The notes below the pieces were generated by a model. That model was not told the origin of the DNA, searched no databases, and worked only from the letters and a program-made list of their open reading frames with translations. Shown here one piece after another: positions 54,183 to 62,389 of a stretch of 64,000 bases of DNA. The translations under genes and the position numbers were made by a program. The first letter of the stretch is position 1, and every line of letters begins with the position of its first letter. Source of the stretch: Pseudomonas sp. PDM04 (GTDB lineage Bacteria > Pseudomonadota > Gammaproteobacteria > Pseudomonadales > Pseudomonadaceae); the NCBI RefSeq assembly GCF_014851765.1, contig NZ_JACVAI010000005.1, positions 1-64,000 of the forward strand. Direction: 5' to 3'.

Positions 54183-55055
54183 ATGTCCCAATCGTCTATT
54201 GCGGCCGCCTCTTCGGCCAACGCTGCCCGCCGTGGCAGTGCCACCTCGCGGCGTATCCTGATCGGCCTCGGCTGGCTGATTTTCGCCCTGTTCCTGCTGT
54301 TGCCGCTGTTTATCGTGGTGTCCCAGGGTTTGAAGAATGGCCTGGGCGCTTTCTTCACCGCGATCTTTGAACCGGACGCGCTGTCGGCGCTGAAGCTCAC
54401 GGTGATCGCCGTGTTGATTTCGGTGCCGTTGAACGTGGTGTTCGGCGTCAGTGCCGCGTGGTGCGTGAGCAAGTACTCGTTCCGTGGCAAGAGCATTCTG
54501 GTGACGCTGATCGACCTGCCATTCTCGGTGTCGCCGGTGATCGCGGGTCTGGTCTACGTGCTGATGTTCGGTGCCCAGGGCCTGTTCGGGCCATGGTTGC
54601 AAGATCACGACATCCAGATCGTTTTCGCCTTGCCGGGCATCGTGCTGGCGACGATTTTCGTCACCGTTCCGTTCGTGGCGCGCGAGCTGATCCCGTTGAT
54701 GCAGGAACAGGGCACTCAGGAAGAGGAGGCCGCACGCCTGCTGGGTGCCAATGGTTGGCAGATGTTCTGGCACGTCACCGTCCCCAATATCAAATGGGGC
54801 CTGATCTATGGCGTGGTGCTGTGTACCGCCCGGGCGATGGGTGAGTTCGGTGCGGTGTCGGTGGTCTCCGGGCACATTCGCGGGGTGACCAACACCTTGC
54901 CGCTGCACGTCGAGATCCTCTACAACGAATACAACCACGTGGCCGCGTTCGCGGTCGCGAGCCTGTTGCTGATCATGGCGCTCTTCATCCTGCTGCTCAA
55001 GCAGTGGAGCGAAAACCGTATTAACCGCCTGCGCGCCAGCGCCGCGGAGGAATAA
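54183..55055 (+). CDS. cysW: Sulfate ABC transporter permease CysW
   Basis: A 290-residue permease. A polar N-terminus of about 25 residues is followed by six TM helices with the EAA loop EEEAARLLGANGWQMFWHVTVPN and GEFGAVSVVSGHI. AAGGAGG is well placed before the ATG. It works with CysT and CysA in sulfate import. Confidence 0.95.
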   Translation: MSQSSIAAASSANAARRGSATSRRILIGLGWLIFALFLLLPLFIVVSQGLKNGLGAFFTAIFEPDALSALKLTVIAVLISVPLNVVFGVSAAWCVSKYSFRGKSILVTLIDLPFSVSPVIAGLVYVLMFGAQGLFGPWLQDHDIQIVFALPGIVLATIFVTVPFVARELIPLMQEQGTQEEEAARLLGANGWQMFWHVTVPNIKWGLIYGVVLCTARAMGEFGAVSVVSGHIRGVTNTLPLHVEILYNEYNHVAAFAVASLLLIMALFILLLKQWSENRINRLRASAAEE

Positions 55056-55058
55056 TTC

Positions 55059-56048
55059 ATGTCGATCGAAGTGCGTAACGTCAGCAAGAATTTCAATGCG
55101 TTCAAGGCGCTGGATAACATCAGCCTGGACATTCACAGCGGCGAGCTGGTGGCGCTGCTGGGCCCGTCGGGTTGCGGCAAGACCACGCTGCTGCGGATCA
55201 TTGCCGGTCTGGAAACACCGGATCAGGGCAATATCGTGTTCCACGGCGAAGACGTCTCCGGCCACGATGTGCGTGATCGCAACGTCGGTTTCGTGTTCCA
55301 GCACTACGCCCTGTTCCGTCACATGACGGTGTTCGACAACGTTGCGTTCGGCCTGCGCATGAAGCCGAAGAACCAGCGCCCGAACGAAAGCCAGATCGCG
55401 ACCAAGGTCCATGAGCTGCTGAACATGGTGCAACTGGACTGGCTGTCGGACCGGTACCCGGAGCAGCTGTCCGGCGGTCAGCGCCAGCGTATCGCGCTGG
55501 CCCGTGCCCTGGCGGTGGAGCCGAAAGTGCTGCTGCTCGACGAACCGTTCGGCGCCCTCGACGCCAAGGTCCGCAAGGAGCTGCGGCGCTGGCTGGCGCG
55601 CCTGCACGAGGACATCAACCTGACCTCGGTGTTCGTGACCCACGACCAGGAAGAGGCGATGGAAGTGGCCGATCGCATCGTGGTGATGAACAAGGGTGTG
55701 ATCGAGCAGATCGGCTCACCGGGTGACGTTTACGAAAACCCGGCCAGCGATTTCGTCTACCACTTCCTCGGTGACTCCAACCGCCTGCACCTGGGCGAGG
55801 ACAATCACGTGCTGTTCCGGCCGCACGAAGTGTCGTTGTCGCGGCACGAACTGGACGATCACCACGCGGCCGAAGTGCGGGATATCCGTCCGCTGGGCGC
55901 GACCACTCGGGTGACCTTGAAGGTCGAAGGGCAGAGCGATCTGATCGAGGCCGAAGTGGTGAAGGACCACGACAGCCTGATCGGGCTGGCCAAGGGCGAA
56001 ACCCTGTTCTTCAAGCCGAAGGTGTGGCAGAAAGTCGCCAACCTTTAA
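55059..56048 (+). CDS. cysA: Sulfate ABC transporter ATPase CysA
   Basis: A 329-residue ATPase: Walker A GPSGCGKTT, Q-loop VFQHYALFRHMTV, signature LSGGQRQR, Walker B LLLDEPFGALD, H-loop VTHDQEEAMEV, and a C-terminal TOBE-like regulatory part (about 235-329). It is coupled to cysW (3-bp gap, GGAGG before the ATG). A REPIN follows the stop. Confidence 0.95.
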   Translation: MSIEVRNVSKNFNAFKALDNISLDIHSGELVALLGPSGCGKTTLLRIIAGLETPDQGNIVFHGEDVSGHDVRDRNVGFVFQHYALFRHMTVFDNVAFGLRMKPKNQRPNESQIATKVHELLNMVQLDWLSDRYPEQLSGGQRQRIALARALAVEPKVLLLDEPFGALDAKVRKELRRWLARLHEDINLTSVFVTHDQEEAMEVADRIVVMNKGVIEQIGSPGDVYENPASDFVYHFLGDSNRLHLGEDNHVLFRPHEVSLSRHELDDHHAAEVRDIRPLGATTRVTLKVEGQSDLIEAEVVKDHDSLIGLAKGETLFFKPKVWQKVANL

Positions 56049-56059
56049 GGGCTAAAAGC

Positions 56060-56152
56060 ATCGCGAGCAGGCTCGCTCCCACCAGGGCGCGGTCGGTCAC
56101 AGAGTTTGTGTACGACCCCGATCCCGTGTGGGAGCGAGCCTGCTCGCGATGG
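56060..56152. repeat. REPIN after cysA
   Basis: REP cores at 56060-56083 and, inverted, 56126-56152, between the convergent cysA and DUF962 genes. Confidence 0.88.
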
Positions 56153-56156
56153 CGTA

Positions 56157-56678
56157 CTAAGCCGCAGCGCGATTCGGATTGACCCGTACCCCACCCACCC
56201 GCGCCTCGATCTGCTCTTTCAACTCACGTCGCATCCCCAGCAGAAACGCCAGCTCCGCTACCACGAACAACGGCCCGACAATCAAACCGGTCACGTCATC
56301 GACAAACGCCGGTTTGCGTCCCTCGTAGTAATGGCCGACGAACTGGATCGCCCAGCCCACCACGAACAGCCCGATGCCACTGGCCAGCCACACCAGGGTG
56401 CTTTGTTGCGCCAGTACATGCCCGGCCCAGACGGACAGCGCCATCAACACGCTCATCACCAGCCCGAGGCGCAATTCCAGGCGCAGGTAGAACCAGATCG
56501 ACGCCACGGCCACCAGGGCCGCCGGTGAAAGCCAGCCACCGCCCCATTGCGGGCGGGCCAGCAGCACCGCCACCGCGACGACGATCAGCGGGATGCCGAT
56601 GAAGTGGCTGGCGATGTTGCGTGGGTCACGGTGATAGGCAGCGTATTGGCCGAGATGGTCAACGAGGCTTTTTTTCAT
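56157..56678 (-). CDS. DUF962/Mpo1-like membrane protein
   Basis: A 173-residue protein. The conserved start LVDHLGQYAAYHRDPRNIASHFIGIPLIV and later QFVGHYYEGRKPA belong to the YGL010w/Mpo1 family, whose yeast member is an Fe(II)-dependent 2-hydroxy fatty acid dioxygenase. The His residues (HRD, SHF, GHYYE) are the likely metal ligands. About four TM helices are visible. AGGAGG precedes ATG 56678. Bacterial function is not established. Confidence 0.82.
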   Translation of the reverse strand: MKKSLVDHLGQYAAYHRDPRNIASHFIGIPLIVVAVAVLLARPQWGGGWLSPAALVAVASIWFYLRLELRLGLVMSVLMALSVWAGHVLAQQSTLVWLASGIGLFVVGWAIQFVGHYYEGRKPAFVDDVTGLIVGPLFVVAELAFLLGMRRELKEQIEARVGGVRVNPNRAAA

Positions 56679-56762
56679 TGTTATTCCTCCTGTAGGGTGA
56701 TCGATCATGCCCCGGGTTCAGTGTTGGCTCTGTCAGCCAGGCGACAATCTCCAGGAGTTTCG

Positions 56763-57449
56763 ATGGACATGCAGGTTTGGCGTTCGCGCCTGATGACGGG
56801 CCACTGGTTCAGCCATCTGCCGACACGCTTACAGGATAGCTTGCTGGCCGCCGCCAAGGTGCGGCGCCTGTCGTCGGGCCAGCGTCTGTTCAAGCGCGGC
56901 GACCCACCCTGTGGCCTGTACGCCGTGCTCGAAGGCGCGGTGCGCATCGGCACGGTGAACGAGCAGGGCAAGGAGGCCTTGTTGAGCCTGGTGGAGCCGC
57001 CGCACTGGTTCGGCGAAATCTGCCTGTTCGACGGCCAGCCGCGCACCCATGACGCATTCGCTCTGGGCCAATGCACCCTGTTGCACATCCCGCAGTCGGC
57101 GCTGCTGGCCTTGCTCGACGAGCAACCGCTGTACTGGCGGCAACTGGCGCTGTTGATGAGCCAGAAACTGCGCCTGACTTTCATCAGTCTCGAACAGCTG
57201 AGCCTGATGCCGGCACCGGCCCGCCTGGCCCATCGTCTGCTGATGATCGCCGCCGGCTACGGTGAGCTCGACCCGCCCCGACGGGTGCTGCAACTGCCGC
57301 AGGAACAACTGGCGTCGATGCTGTCGCTGTCGCGCCAGACCACCAACCAGATCCTCAAGGAGTTCCAGAGCCAGGGGATTGTGAACCTGAAGTACGGCGA
57401 GATCGAAATCCTCGATGCCGAACGGCTGCGGGCCTTGGCCATTGTCTGA
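56763..57449 (+). CDS. Crp/Fnr-family transcriptional regulator
   Basis: A 228-residue protein with a cyclic-nucleotide-binding-like N-terminal domain (GQRLFKRGDPPCGLYAVLEGAVRIG, WFGEICLFDGQPRTHDAFAL), a dimerisation helix and a C-terminal HTH (LPQEQLASMLSLSRQTTNQILKEFQSQGIV). It has no Fnr-type Cys cluster, and the cAMP-contact Arg/Ser pattern is not clear. CAGGAG precedes the ATG. It is divergent from the DUF962 gene (84 bp between starts). Effector and targets are unknown. Confidence 0.87.
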   Translation: MDMQVWRSRLMTGHWFSHLPTRLQDSLLAAAKVRRLSSGQRLFKRGDPPCGLYAVLEGAVRIGTVNEQGKEALLSLVEPPHWFGEICLFDGQPRTHDAFALGQCTLLHIPQSALLALLDEQPLYWRQLALLMSQKLRLTFISLEQLSLMPAPARLAHRLLMIAAGYGELDPPRRVLQLPQEQLASMLSLSRQTTNQILKEFQSQGIVNLKYGEIEILDAERLRALAIV

Positions 57450-57517
57450 AAAACACGTTGGTGCTGGGCTTTGGCCGTGAAGGCGCTTAGCCTGTGACGA
57501 CGACAATGAGGTGTGCC

Positions 57518-57883
57518 ATGCGTGTGCTGTTAGTGGAAGACGAACCGGAGTTGGCCAAGCGCCTGGCCATTGGCCTGGGTGAGGCCGGTTACGCCGTGGA
57601 TGTAGCGCTCAACGGCATGGACGGCCGGCGTTTTATCGAGTCCGGCGAGTACCGGATGATCATCCTCGACGTCATGCTGCCGGGGCTCAACGGCTGGCAG
57701 TTGCAGCAACAGGTCCGCAAGCTCGGCGCAACGCCGGTGCTGTTCCTGACCACCCGCGATGGCATCGAAGATCGCCTGCGCGGACTGGAATTGCACGAGG
57801 ACGCTTACCTGCTGAAGCCGTTTACGCTGAGTGAGCTGGTGGCGCGGGTGCGCAAGTTGTTGCGGCGGGATCGGGGCCACTGA
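57518..57883 (+). CDS. Single-domain response regulator (OmpR-type receiver)
   Basis: A 121-residue protein consisting only of a receiver: acidic pocket VEDEP (7-9), phospho-acceptor Asp51 in ILDVMLPG, conserved Thr in FLTTRD and Lys in LLKPF. The sequence is OmpR/PmrA-like and ends LVARVRKLLRRDRGH, exactly where the DNA-binding domain would start. No such domain follows in any frame, and no histidine kinase is adjacent. It could be a stand-alone regulator or a truncated one. Confidence 0.8.
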   Translation: MRVLLVEDEPELAKRLAIGLGEAGYAVDVALNGMDGRRFIESGEYRMIILDVMLPGLNGWQLQQQVRKLGATPVLFLTTRDGIEDRLRGLELHEDAYLLKPFTLSELVARVRKLLRRDRGH

Positions 57884-57909
57884 GGTTCTGCGGCGTCTGT
57901 TCCATCGTC

Positions 57910-58003
57910 TCGCGAGCAGGCTCGCTCCCACAGGTTTTGGAGGTTGACTACAACCTTGTGGTTCACACCGCCCCCCCTGTGGGAGCGAGCCTGCTCGCGA
58001 TGA
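57910..58003. repeat. REPIN between receiver and AraC genes
   Basis: REP cores at 57910-57934 and, inverted, 57977-58003, in the convergent gap. Confidence 0.88.
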
Positions 58004-58035
58004 GGCTGGCCCGGATAATCCGCTTTGCGGATCGG

Positions 58036-59040
58036 TCAGCGCAACCCATCGCGAAACTGCCCCGGCGTCATTCCGGTCCAGCGTTTGAACGCCCGGCTGA
58101 AGCTGCTGGTGTCGGAAAATCCGAGCAGGTAACTGATCTCGCTCAGCGAGCATTGCGGATCACGCAGGTGCAGCAGGGCGAGGTTTTCGCGGCTTTCGTT
58201 GAGCAGCGTATCGAACCGGCAGCCTTCGTCCGCCAGGTGCCGTTGCAGGCTGCGCAGGCTCAGGTGCAGGGCCTGGGCAATGTGCTCCGCGCTGGGCTCG
58301 CCTTCGGGCAATTGCTCCTCGATGGCGTCGCGGACCTTGCGCTCCCAGGTCAGGGGCTTGAGTTGCGCCAGGGTGCGCTTGAGCACGGTTTCGTTGTGCT
58401 CGGCCAGTTCCGGGTTGGCGTCGTCCAGGTGACTGTCGAAATCCGCCAGGGAAAACTCCAGCCGGTCCTCGGCCGCCGAAAAATACACCGGGGCGCGAAA
58501 GACCTTGTGCCATTGATGCGCGTCCACCGGTTCCGGGCGGCGCAGATACACCGCCAGTGGCGCATAGTCGCGACCCAGGCGATTGCGGCAGGTGCGCACA
58601 TAAATCGCGGCGAAGGCGTCGATGGCCTCGAACGCCGGCGCCGGGTTGCCGGGTGGGATCTTCAGGCGAAAGCGATAGCGGTCCTCGGTGCGGCTCAACT
58701 CAAGCTCCAGGGCATCGCTGACCACCTGGTGATAACGCACGATGCGCTCGAACACTTCGCGCAGGCTGCCGCTGGCCACCAGGGCGTAGCCCAGCGCGTG
58801 GAAGGTGGTCGGGCTGACGAAGCGCGACACGCGCAGGCCGATCGCCGGATCGCCGCTGACCTGCACGGCGATTTCCCACAGGCGCGTGGTGCCGGACAAC
58901 GGATAGCGGGCGTTGGGGTCGTCCATCCATTGCGGGTCGAGCCCGGCCTGCTGGCACAGGGCGGTGCTGTCCAGGCCCAGCGCATCGAGTTGCTTGCGCA
59001 GGGCGCGGGTCCAGCTGGCGAGGGAGGTCGGTTCAGTCAT
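58036..59040 (-). CDS. AraC-family transcriptional regulator (OruR/Arabinose_bd type)
   Basis: A 334-residue regulator. The N-terminal ligand domain (about 20-205; TTRLWEIAVQVSGDPAIGLRVSRF) resembles the Arabinose_bd/OruR type, and a C-terminal double HTH follows (HIAQALHLSLRSLQRHLADEG, SLSEISYLLGFSDTSSFSRAFKRWTGMTPGQFR). It is divergent from the fatty-acid desaturase gene (100 bp between starts) and probably activates it. The ligand may be a fatty acid or related lipid. Confidence 0.88.
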   Translation of the reverse strand: MTEPTSLASWTRALRKQLDALGLDSTALCQQAGLDPQWMDDPNARYPLSGTTRLWEIAVQVSGDPAIGLRVSRFVSPTTFHALGYALVASGSLREVFERIVRYHQVVSDALELELSRTEDRYRFRLKIPPGNPAPAFEAIDAFAAIYVRTCRNRLGRDYAPLAVYLRRPEPVDAHQWHKVFRAPVYFSAAEDRLEFSLADFDSHLDDANPELAEHNETVLKRTLAQLKPLTWERKVRDAIEEQLPEGEPSAEHIAQALHLSLRSLQRHLADEGCRFDTLLNESRENLALLHLRDPQCSLSEISYLLGFSDTSSFSRAFKRWTGMTPGQFRDGLR

Positions 59041-59140
59041 GCTGATTGGCGCTTCCGGTCAACAGGTTGGCGTCTACGGCTACCGCGTGCCGAGGGTTCG
59101 CAGGGCAGGATGCAGACATCAATAACCAGAGGATGGAAGC

Positions 59141-60214
59141 ATGGAAGGTACTTCTGCAAGTCCCCAGCGACTGAATGCAGCCCAGCGCTCGGCGCACATT
59201 CGCGAAGTGGTGTTGGCCAGGGGCGTCGAGCTGCGCCAGCGCTACCCGATTCTCAACCACCAGGACGCACTGGGTGCGGGGATTCTGGCGTTCGCCCTGG
59301 CGGGGATGGTGGGTTCGGCGGCGCTGTATCTCGGCGGCTACATGGCGTGGTGGGCCTGTTTGCTGCTCAACGCGTTTTTCGCCTCGCTGACCCATGAGCT
59401 GGAGCACGACCTGATCCATAGCATGTACTTTCGCAAACAGCGCCTGCCGCACAACCTGATGATGGGCCTGGTGTGGCTGGCGCGGCCGAGCACGATCAAT
59501 CCCTGGATTCGCCGGCAACTGCACCTCAACCACCACAAGCTGTCCGGCACGGAAGCGGACATGGAAGAGCGGGCGATCACCAACGGCGAGCCCTGGGGCA
59601 TTGCCCGGTTGCTGATGGTGGGCGACAACATGATGTCGGCGTTCATTCGCTTGCTGCGGGCCAAAACCTGGGCCCACAAGTTCGGCATCCTCAAGCGTGT
59701 CCTGAAAGTCTATGCGCCGCTCGCGTTGCTGCATTGGGGGGCGTGGTACCTGTTCCTCGGTTTCCATGGGGCCAATGGCGTCGCCCACCTGCTGGGAACG
59801 AGCGTCGAGTGGTCGGCGACCACGCTGTCGGTCATGGGCGTGATCGACATCGCGGTGGTGGTGATCATCGGGCCGAACGTGTTGCGCACGTTTTGCCTGC
59901 ACTTCATCAGCTCGAACATGCACTACTACGGCGATGTGGAACCGGGCAACGTGATCCAGCAAACCCAGGTCTTGAACCCGTGGTGGCTGTGGCCGCTGCA
60001 GGCGTTCTGCTTCAACTTCGGCAGCAGCCACGGGATTCACCATTTTGTGGTGAAGGAGCCGTTCTACATCCGCCAGATGACCGTGCCGGTGGCGCATAAG
60101 GTCATGCGCGAGATGGGCGTGCGCTTCAACGACTACGGCACGTTTGCGCGGGCCAACCGCTTCGTGCGCCAGGACGCCGCGGAACCACAGGAAGTGCGAA
60201 CGGCACAGGCGTGA
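59141..60214 (+). CDS. Fatty acid desaturase-family membrane protein
   Basis: A 357-residue integral membrane di-iron enzyme with His boxes HELEHD (near 84), HLNHH (near 128) and HGIHH (near 290). It is unlike DesA in sequence and closer to the alkane-hydroxylase/desaturase side of the superfamily. It probably desaturates or hydroxylates an acyl chain or lipid. It lies divergent from an AraC regulator, a common inducible arrangement. The substrate is unknown. Confidence 0.85.
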   Translation: MEGTSASPQRLNAAQRSAHIREVVLARGVELRQRYPILNHQDALGAGILAFALAGMVGSAALYLGGYMAWWACLLLNAFFASLTHELEHDLIHSMYFRKQRLPHNLMMGLVWLARPSTINPWIRRQLHLNHHKLSGTEADMEERAITNGEPWGIARLLMVGDNMMSAFIRLLRAKTWAHKFGILKRVLKVYAPLALLHWGAWYLFLGFHGANGVAHLLGTSVEWSATTLSVMGVIDIAVVVIIGPNVLRTFCLHFISSNMHYYGDVEPGNVIQQTQVLNPWWLWPLQAFCFNFGSSHGIHHFVVKEPFYIRQMTVPVAHKVMREMGVRFNDYGTFARANRFVRQDAAEPQEVRTAQA

Positions 60215-60289
60215 TCCAAACACCCGGAACCTCAAACGCCGGTCATCAATTTGACCCAAATCAGCGCTACGTTGAGGCTTGGAAAGTGA

Positions 60290-60303
60290 ATGGCATATGC
60301 CAT
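60290..60303. promoter_or_regulatory. 14-bp perfect palindrome in the gap after the desaturase
   Basis: ATGGCATATGCCAT, followed at once by an AT-rich stretch with AATTAAATATTCC and GGATAATC. It has the look of an operator next to a promoter, which would drive whatever ends at the terminator near 60385. Confidence 0.45.
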
Positions 60304-60384
60304 ATGAGTCTAATAAAGTAATTAAATATTCCTTTATTGGATAATCATTTCAGCCAATCATCGCGCTACAGCGTGTGAGTTTCC

Positions 60385-60424
60385 GGGGCCGTCTCCTTGG
60401 CAGGGTGGGGCCCCTTTTTTTTTG
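60385..60424 (+). terminator. Strong plus-strand rho-independent terminator
   Basis: GGGGCC (60385-60390) pairs with GGCCCC (60409-60414) around an 18-nt loop, and about ten T residues follow. It lies 170 bp past the desaturase stop. It may end the desaturase mRNA or a short separate transcript that starts after the palindrome at 60290. Confidence 0.7.
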
Positions 60425-60431
60425 TAGACCT

Positions 60432-60517
60432 CCTGTGGGAGCGAGCCTGCTCGCGAGGGTGTGACTGTCGCCATCGAGGCCGATGATCGCCATCGCGAGC
60501 AGGCTTGCTCCCACAGG
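60432..60517. repeat. REPIN upstream of the hydrolase gene
   Basis: REP cores at 60432-60458 and, inverted, 60491-60517, separated by 32 bp. Confidence 0.88.
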
Positions 60518-60629
60518 AAATGATTTGTTATTCATTATAGGTCTTAATAAATAGCTTCTTATTCCTTAACGAATATAACTCTCCTCCCTATACTCGGTCA
60601 GCAACAGACACGCAGCAGGAGAGTTCCCC

Positions 60630-61211
60630 ATGCGCAACGAATCAATCCGCTACCTGATTGTGCCGGGCTGGCAAGGATCGCCAGAAGATCATTGGCAAAG
60701 CCATTGGCAGAACAGCCTGCCGAACAGTGCGCGGGTGGAACAGGCCGACTGGCTGACGCCGCGCCGTGAAGACTGGGTGGCGGCGCTGGCCGAAGCGATT
60801 GCCGCCGACAGCACGCCGGTGATCCTGATCGCCCATAGCCTGGGTTGCATCACGGTCGCGCATTGGGCCGCCACCGCGCCCTTGAACGTCTTGCGTCAGG
60901 TGCGTGGTGCCCTGTTGGTCGCCCCTGCGGATGTCGAGCGTCCGGCCTGCGCGCCGGCGCTGCGCAACTTTGCGCCGATCCCCACCGACCTCTTGCCGTT
61001 TCCCAGCCAGGTGGTCAGCTCCGACAACGACAGCGCCGTCAGTGCGCCGCGTGCGCTGGAGCTGGCGCGTAACTGGGGGGCCGAGGCGGGCATCCTGTCG
61101 GGTGCCGGGCACATCAATGTGAAGTCCGGGCATCAGCGTTGGGAGCAGGGGTTTGCCTATCTCTACCGCCTGCAGAACCGCATGGAACACCACGCGCTGC
61201 GCCGCGCTTGA
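60630..61211 (+). CDS. RBBP9/YdeN-family alpha/beta hydrolase
   Basis: A 193-residue serine hydrolase. The family start RYLIVPGWQGSPEDHWQSHW is followed by the nucleophile elbow AHSLGC (Ser near 72), an Asp in SSDNDSAV and the catalytic His in GAGHINVKSG. AGGAGAG precedes the ATG. The upstream sequence has an AT-rich TTCTTATTCC stretch (60556-60565) resembling part of the 39-bp sulfur-locus element. It is followed 60 bp later by the sigma-54 type AAA+ gene, probably in the same operon. Substrate unknown. Confidence 0.85.
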   Translation: MRNESIRYLIVPGWQGSPEDHWQSHWQNSLPNSARVEQADWLTPRREDWVAALAEAIAADSTPVILIAHSLGCITVAHWAATAPLNVLRQVRGALLVAPADVERPACAPALRNFAPIPTDLLPFPSQVVSSDNDSAVSAPRALELARNWGAEAGILSGAGHINVKSGHQRWEQGFAYLYRLQNRMEHHALRRA

Positions 61212-61271
61212 ATTCGTCATTTTTTTAGAAACGCCTCCCCGTCTCCCGGCGGTTTGGGGCGGGAGCCTGCC

Positions 61272-62195
61272 ATGAGTTTTGAAACCTTCGGCCAGCCGCT
61301 GCTGACCTTCCCCGACGCCGAAAAAAGCCCCCTGAGCATCCGCGCCAAGGCCCTGGTGTTCGTCGATCCGCGCTCGCGCCAGTTGCGTGAGGAGCTGGAG
61401 CAACTGGCGCCGCGTTCGATTTCGGTATTGATCCGCGGCGAAACCGGCAGCGGCAAGGAACTGCTGGCCCGGCATATCCACCGCGCCAGTGATCGCGGCG
61501 GTTTGTTCGTGTCGGTCAACTGCGGCGCGATCAGCCCGACCTACGCCGACGCCGAGCTGTTCGGCTATGCGGCCGGCAGCCACAGCGGCTCGGCGAGCAG
61601 CCGCGCCGGGTGGTTCGGTTCGGCCAATGGCGGCACGCTCTACCTGGACGAGATCGGCGACTTGCCACTGCCGATCCAGATCAAATTGCTCGCCGCCCTG
61701 GAAAATCATGAAGTCACTCGCGTGGGCGCCACGCACCCCAGCCCGGTGGACGTGCGTCTGGTCGCGGCGACCAGCATCGACCTGGCGCAGGCGGTGGCCG
61801 CCGGAAAATTCCATGAGCGGCTTTACCACTACCTCAGCGAGGGGCAGCTCGAACTGCCGGCGCTACGCGAGCGGGTCGGCGATATCCTGTCGCTGTCCGA
61901 GTATTTTTTGGGGATCTACAGCCAGCGCCTCGACCTGCCAGTGCCGCTGATCAGCGAGGCCGCACAACGGGTGCTCGAGCGCCACAACTGGCCGGGCAAT
62001 ACCCGCGAACTGGAAAACGTCATTCACTTCGCATTGTTGGTGAGTCACGGTGACGAGATCCTGCCGGAGCATCTGAACCTGCCCGAATCGCTGACGCAGA
62101 TCGAGCATCAGCTCAGGCTGATTCTGGGCAACGGCTCTGCGGCGGAGAAAGAAGCGTTGCGGCAGCTCTTGAGTCGTCTCGAAATGCTCCCGTAG
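61272..62195 (+). CDS. Short sigma-54-type AAA+ protein lacking GAFTGA loop and HTH
   Basis: A 307-residue AAA+ domain of the bacterial enhancer-binding family. Walker A is GETGSGKE (56-63), Walker B GTLYLDE (121-127), the LPALRER motif is near 195 and the sensor II stretch WPGNTRELENV near 240-250. There is no N-terminal sensory domain. The GAFTGA loop that contacts sigma-54 is replaced by AGSHSGS (101-107), and after residue 265 only about 40 residues remain with no Fis-type HTH. SfnR-like sulfur regulators also lack the sensory domain, and the metQ-like neighbour fits a sulfur context, but this protein departs further. GGGAG precedes ATG 61272. Confidence 0.8.
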   Translation: MSFETFGQPLLTFPDAEKSPLSIRAKALVFVDPRSRQLREELEQLAPRSISVLIRGETGSGKELLARHIHRASDRGGLFVSVNCGAISPTYADAELFGYAAGSHSGSASSRAGWFGSANGGTLYLDEIGDLPLPIQIKLLAALENHEVTRVGATHPSPVDVRLVAATSIDLAQAVAAGKFHERLYHYLSEGQLELPALRERVGDILSLSEYFLGIYSQRLDLPVPLISEAAQRVLERHNWPGNTRELENVIHFALLVSHGDEILPEHLNLPESLTQIEHQLRLILGNGSAAEKEALRQLLSRLEMLP

Positions 62196-62389
62196 GCGCG
62201 AGCGCGCCACAGGGGTAATCCGCGATTTAGAGCTGTATGAGCAAAATGGAATATCAAAGTGAATAAAAGATATTGTTCGGGCATATAAAATCCCGGTATT
62301 GTCCGCTCCACGCCAGCGATAGCACTTCACTGGCACAGGTATTAATAGCCGTCGTCGATGACGACCGTGATTTTCGATAAGGACACTGC

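Noticed and set aside
51740..54496. A 918-codon open frame antisense to oscA, sbp, cysT and cysW.
   Set aside because: Its translation is low-complexity (His/Arg/Gln-rich) and shows no family motif. It is a GC-rich shadow of the sulfate genes.
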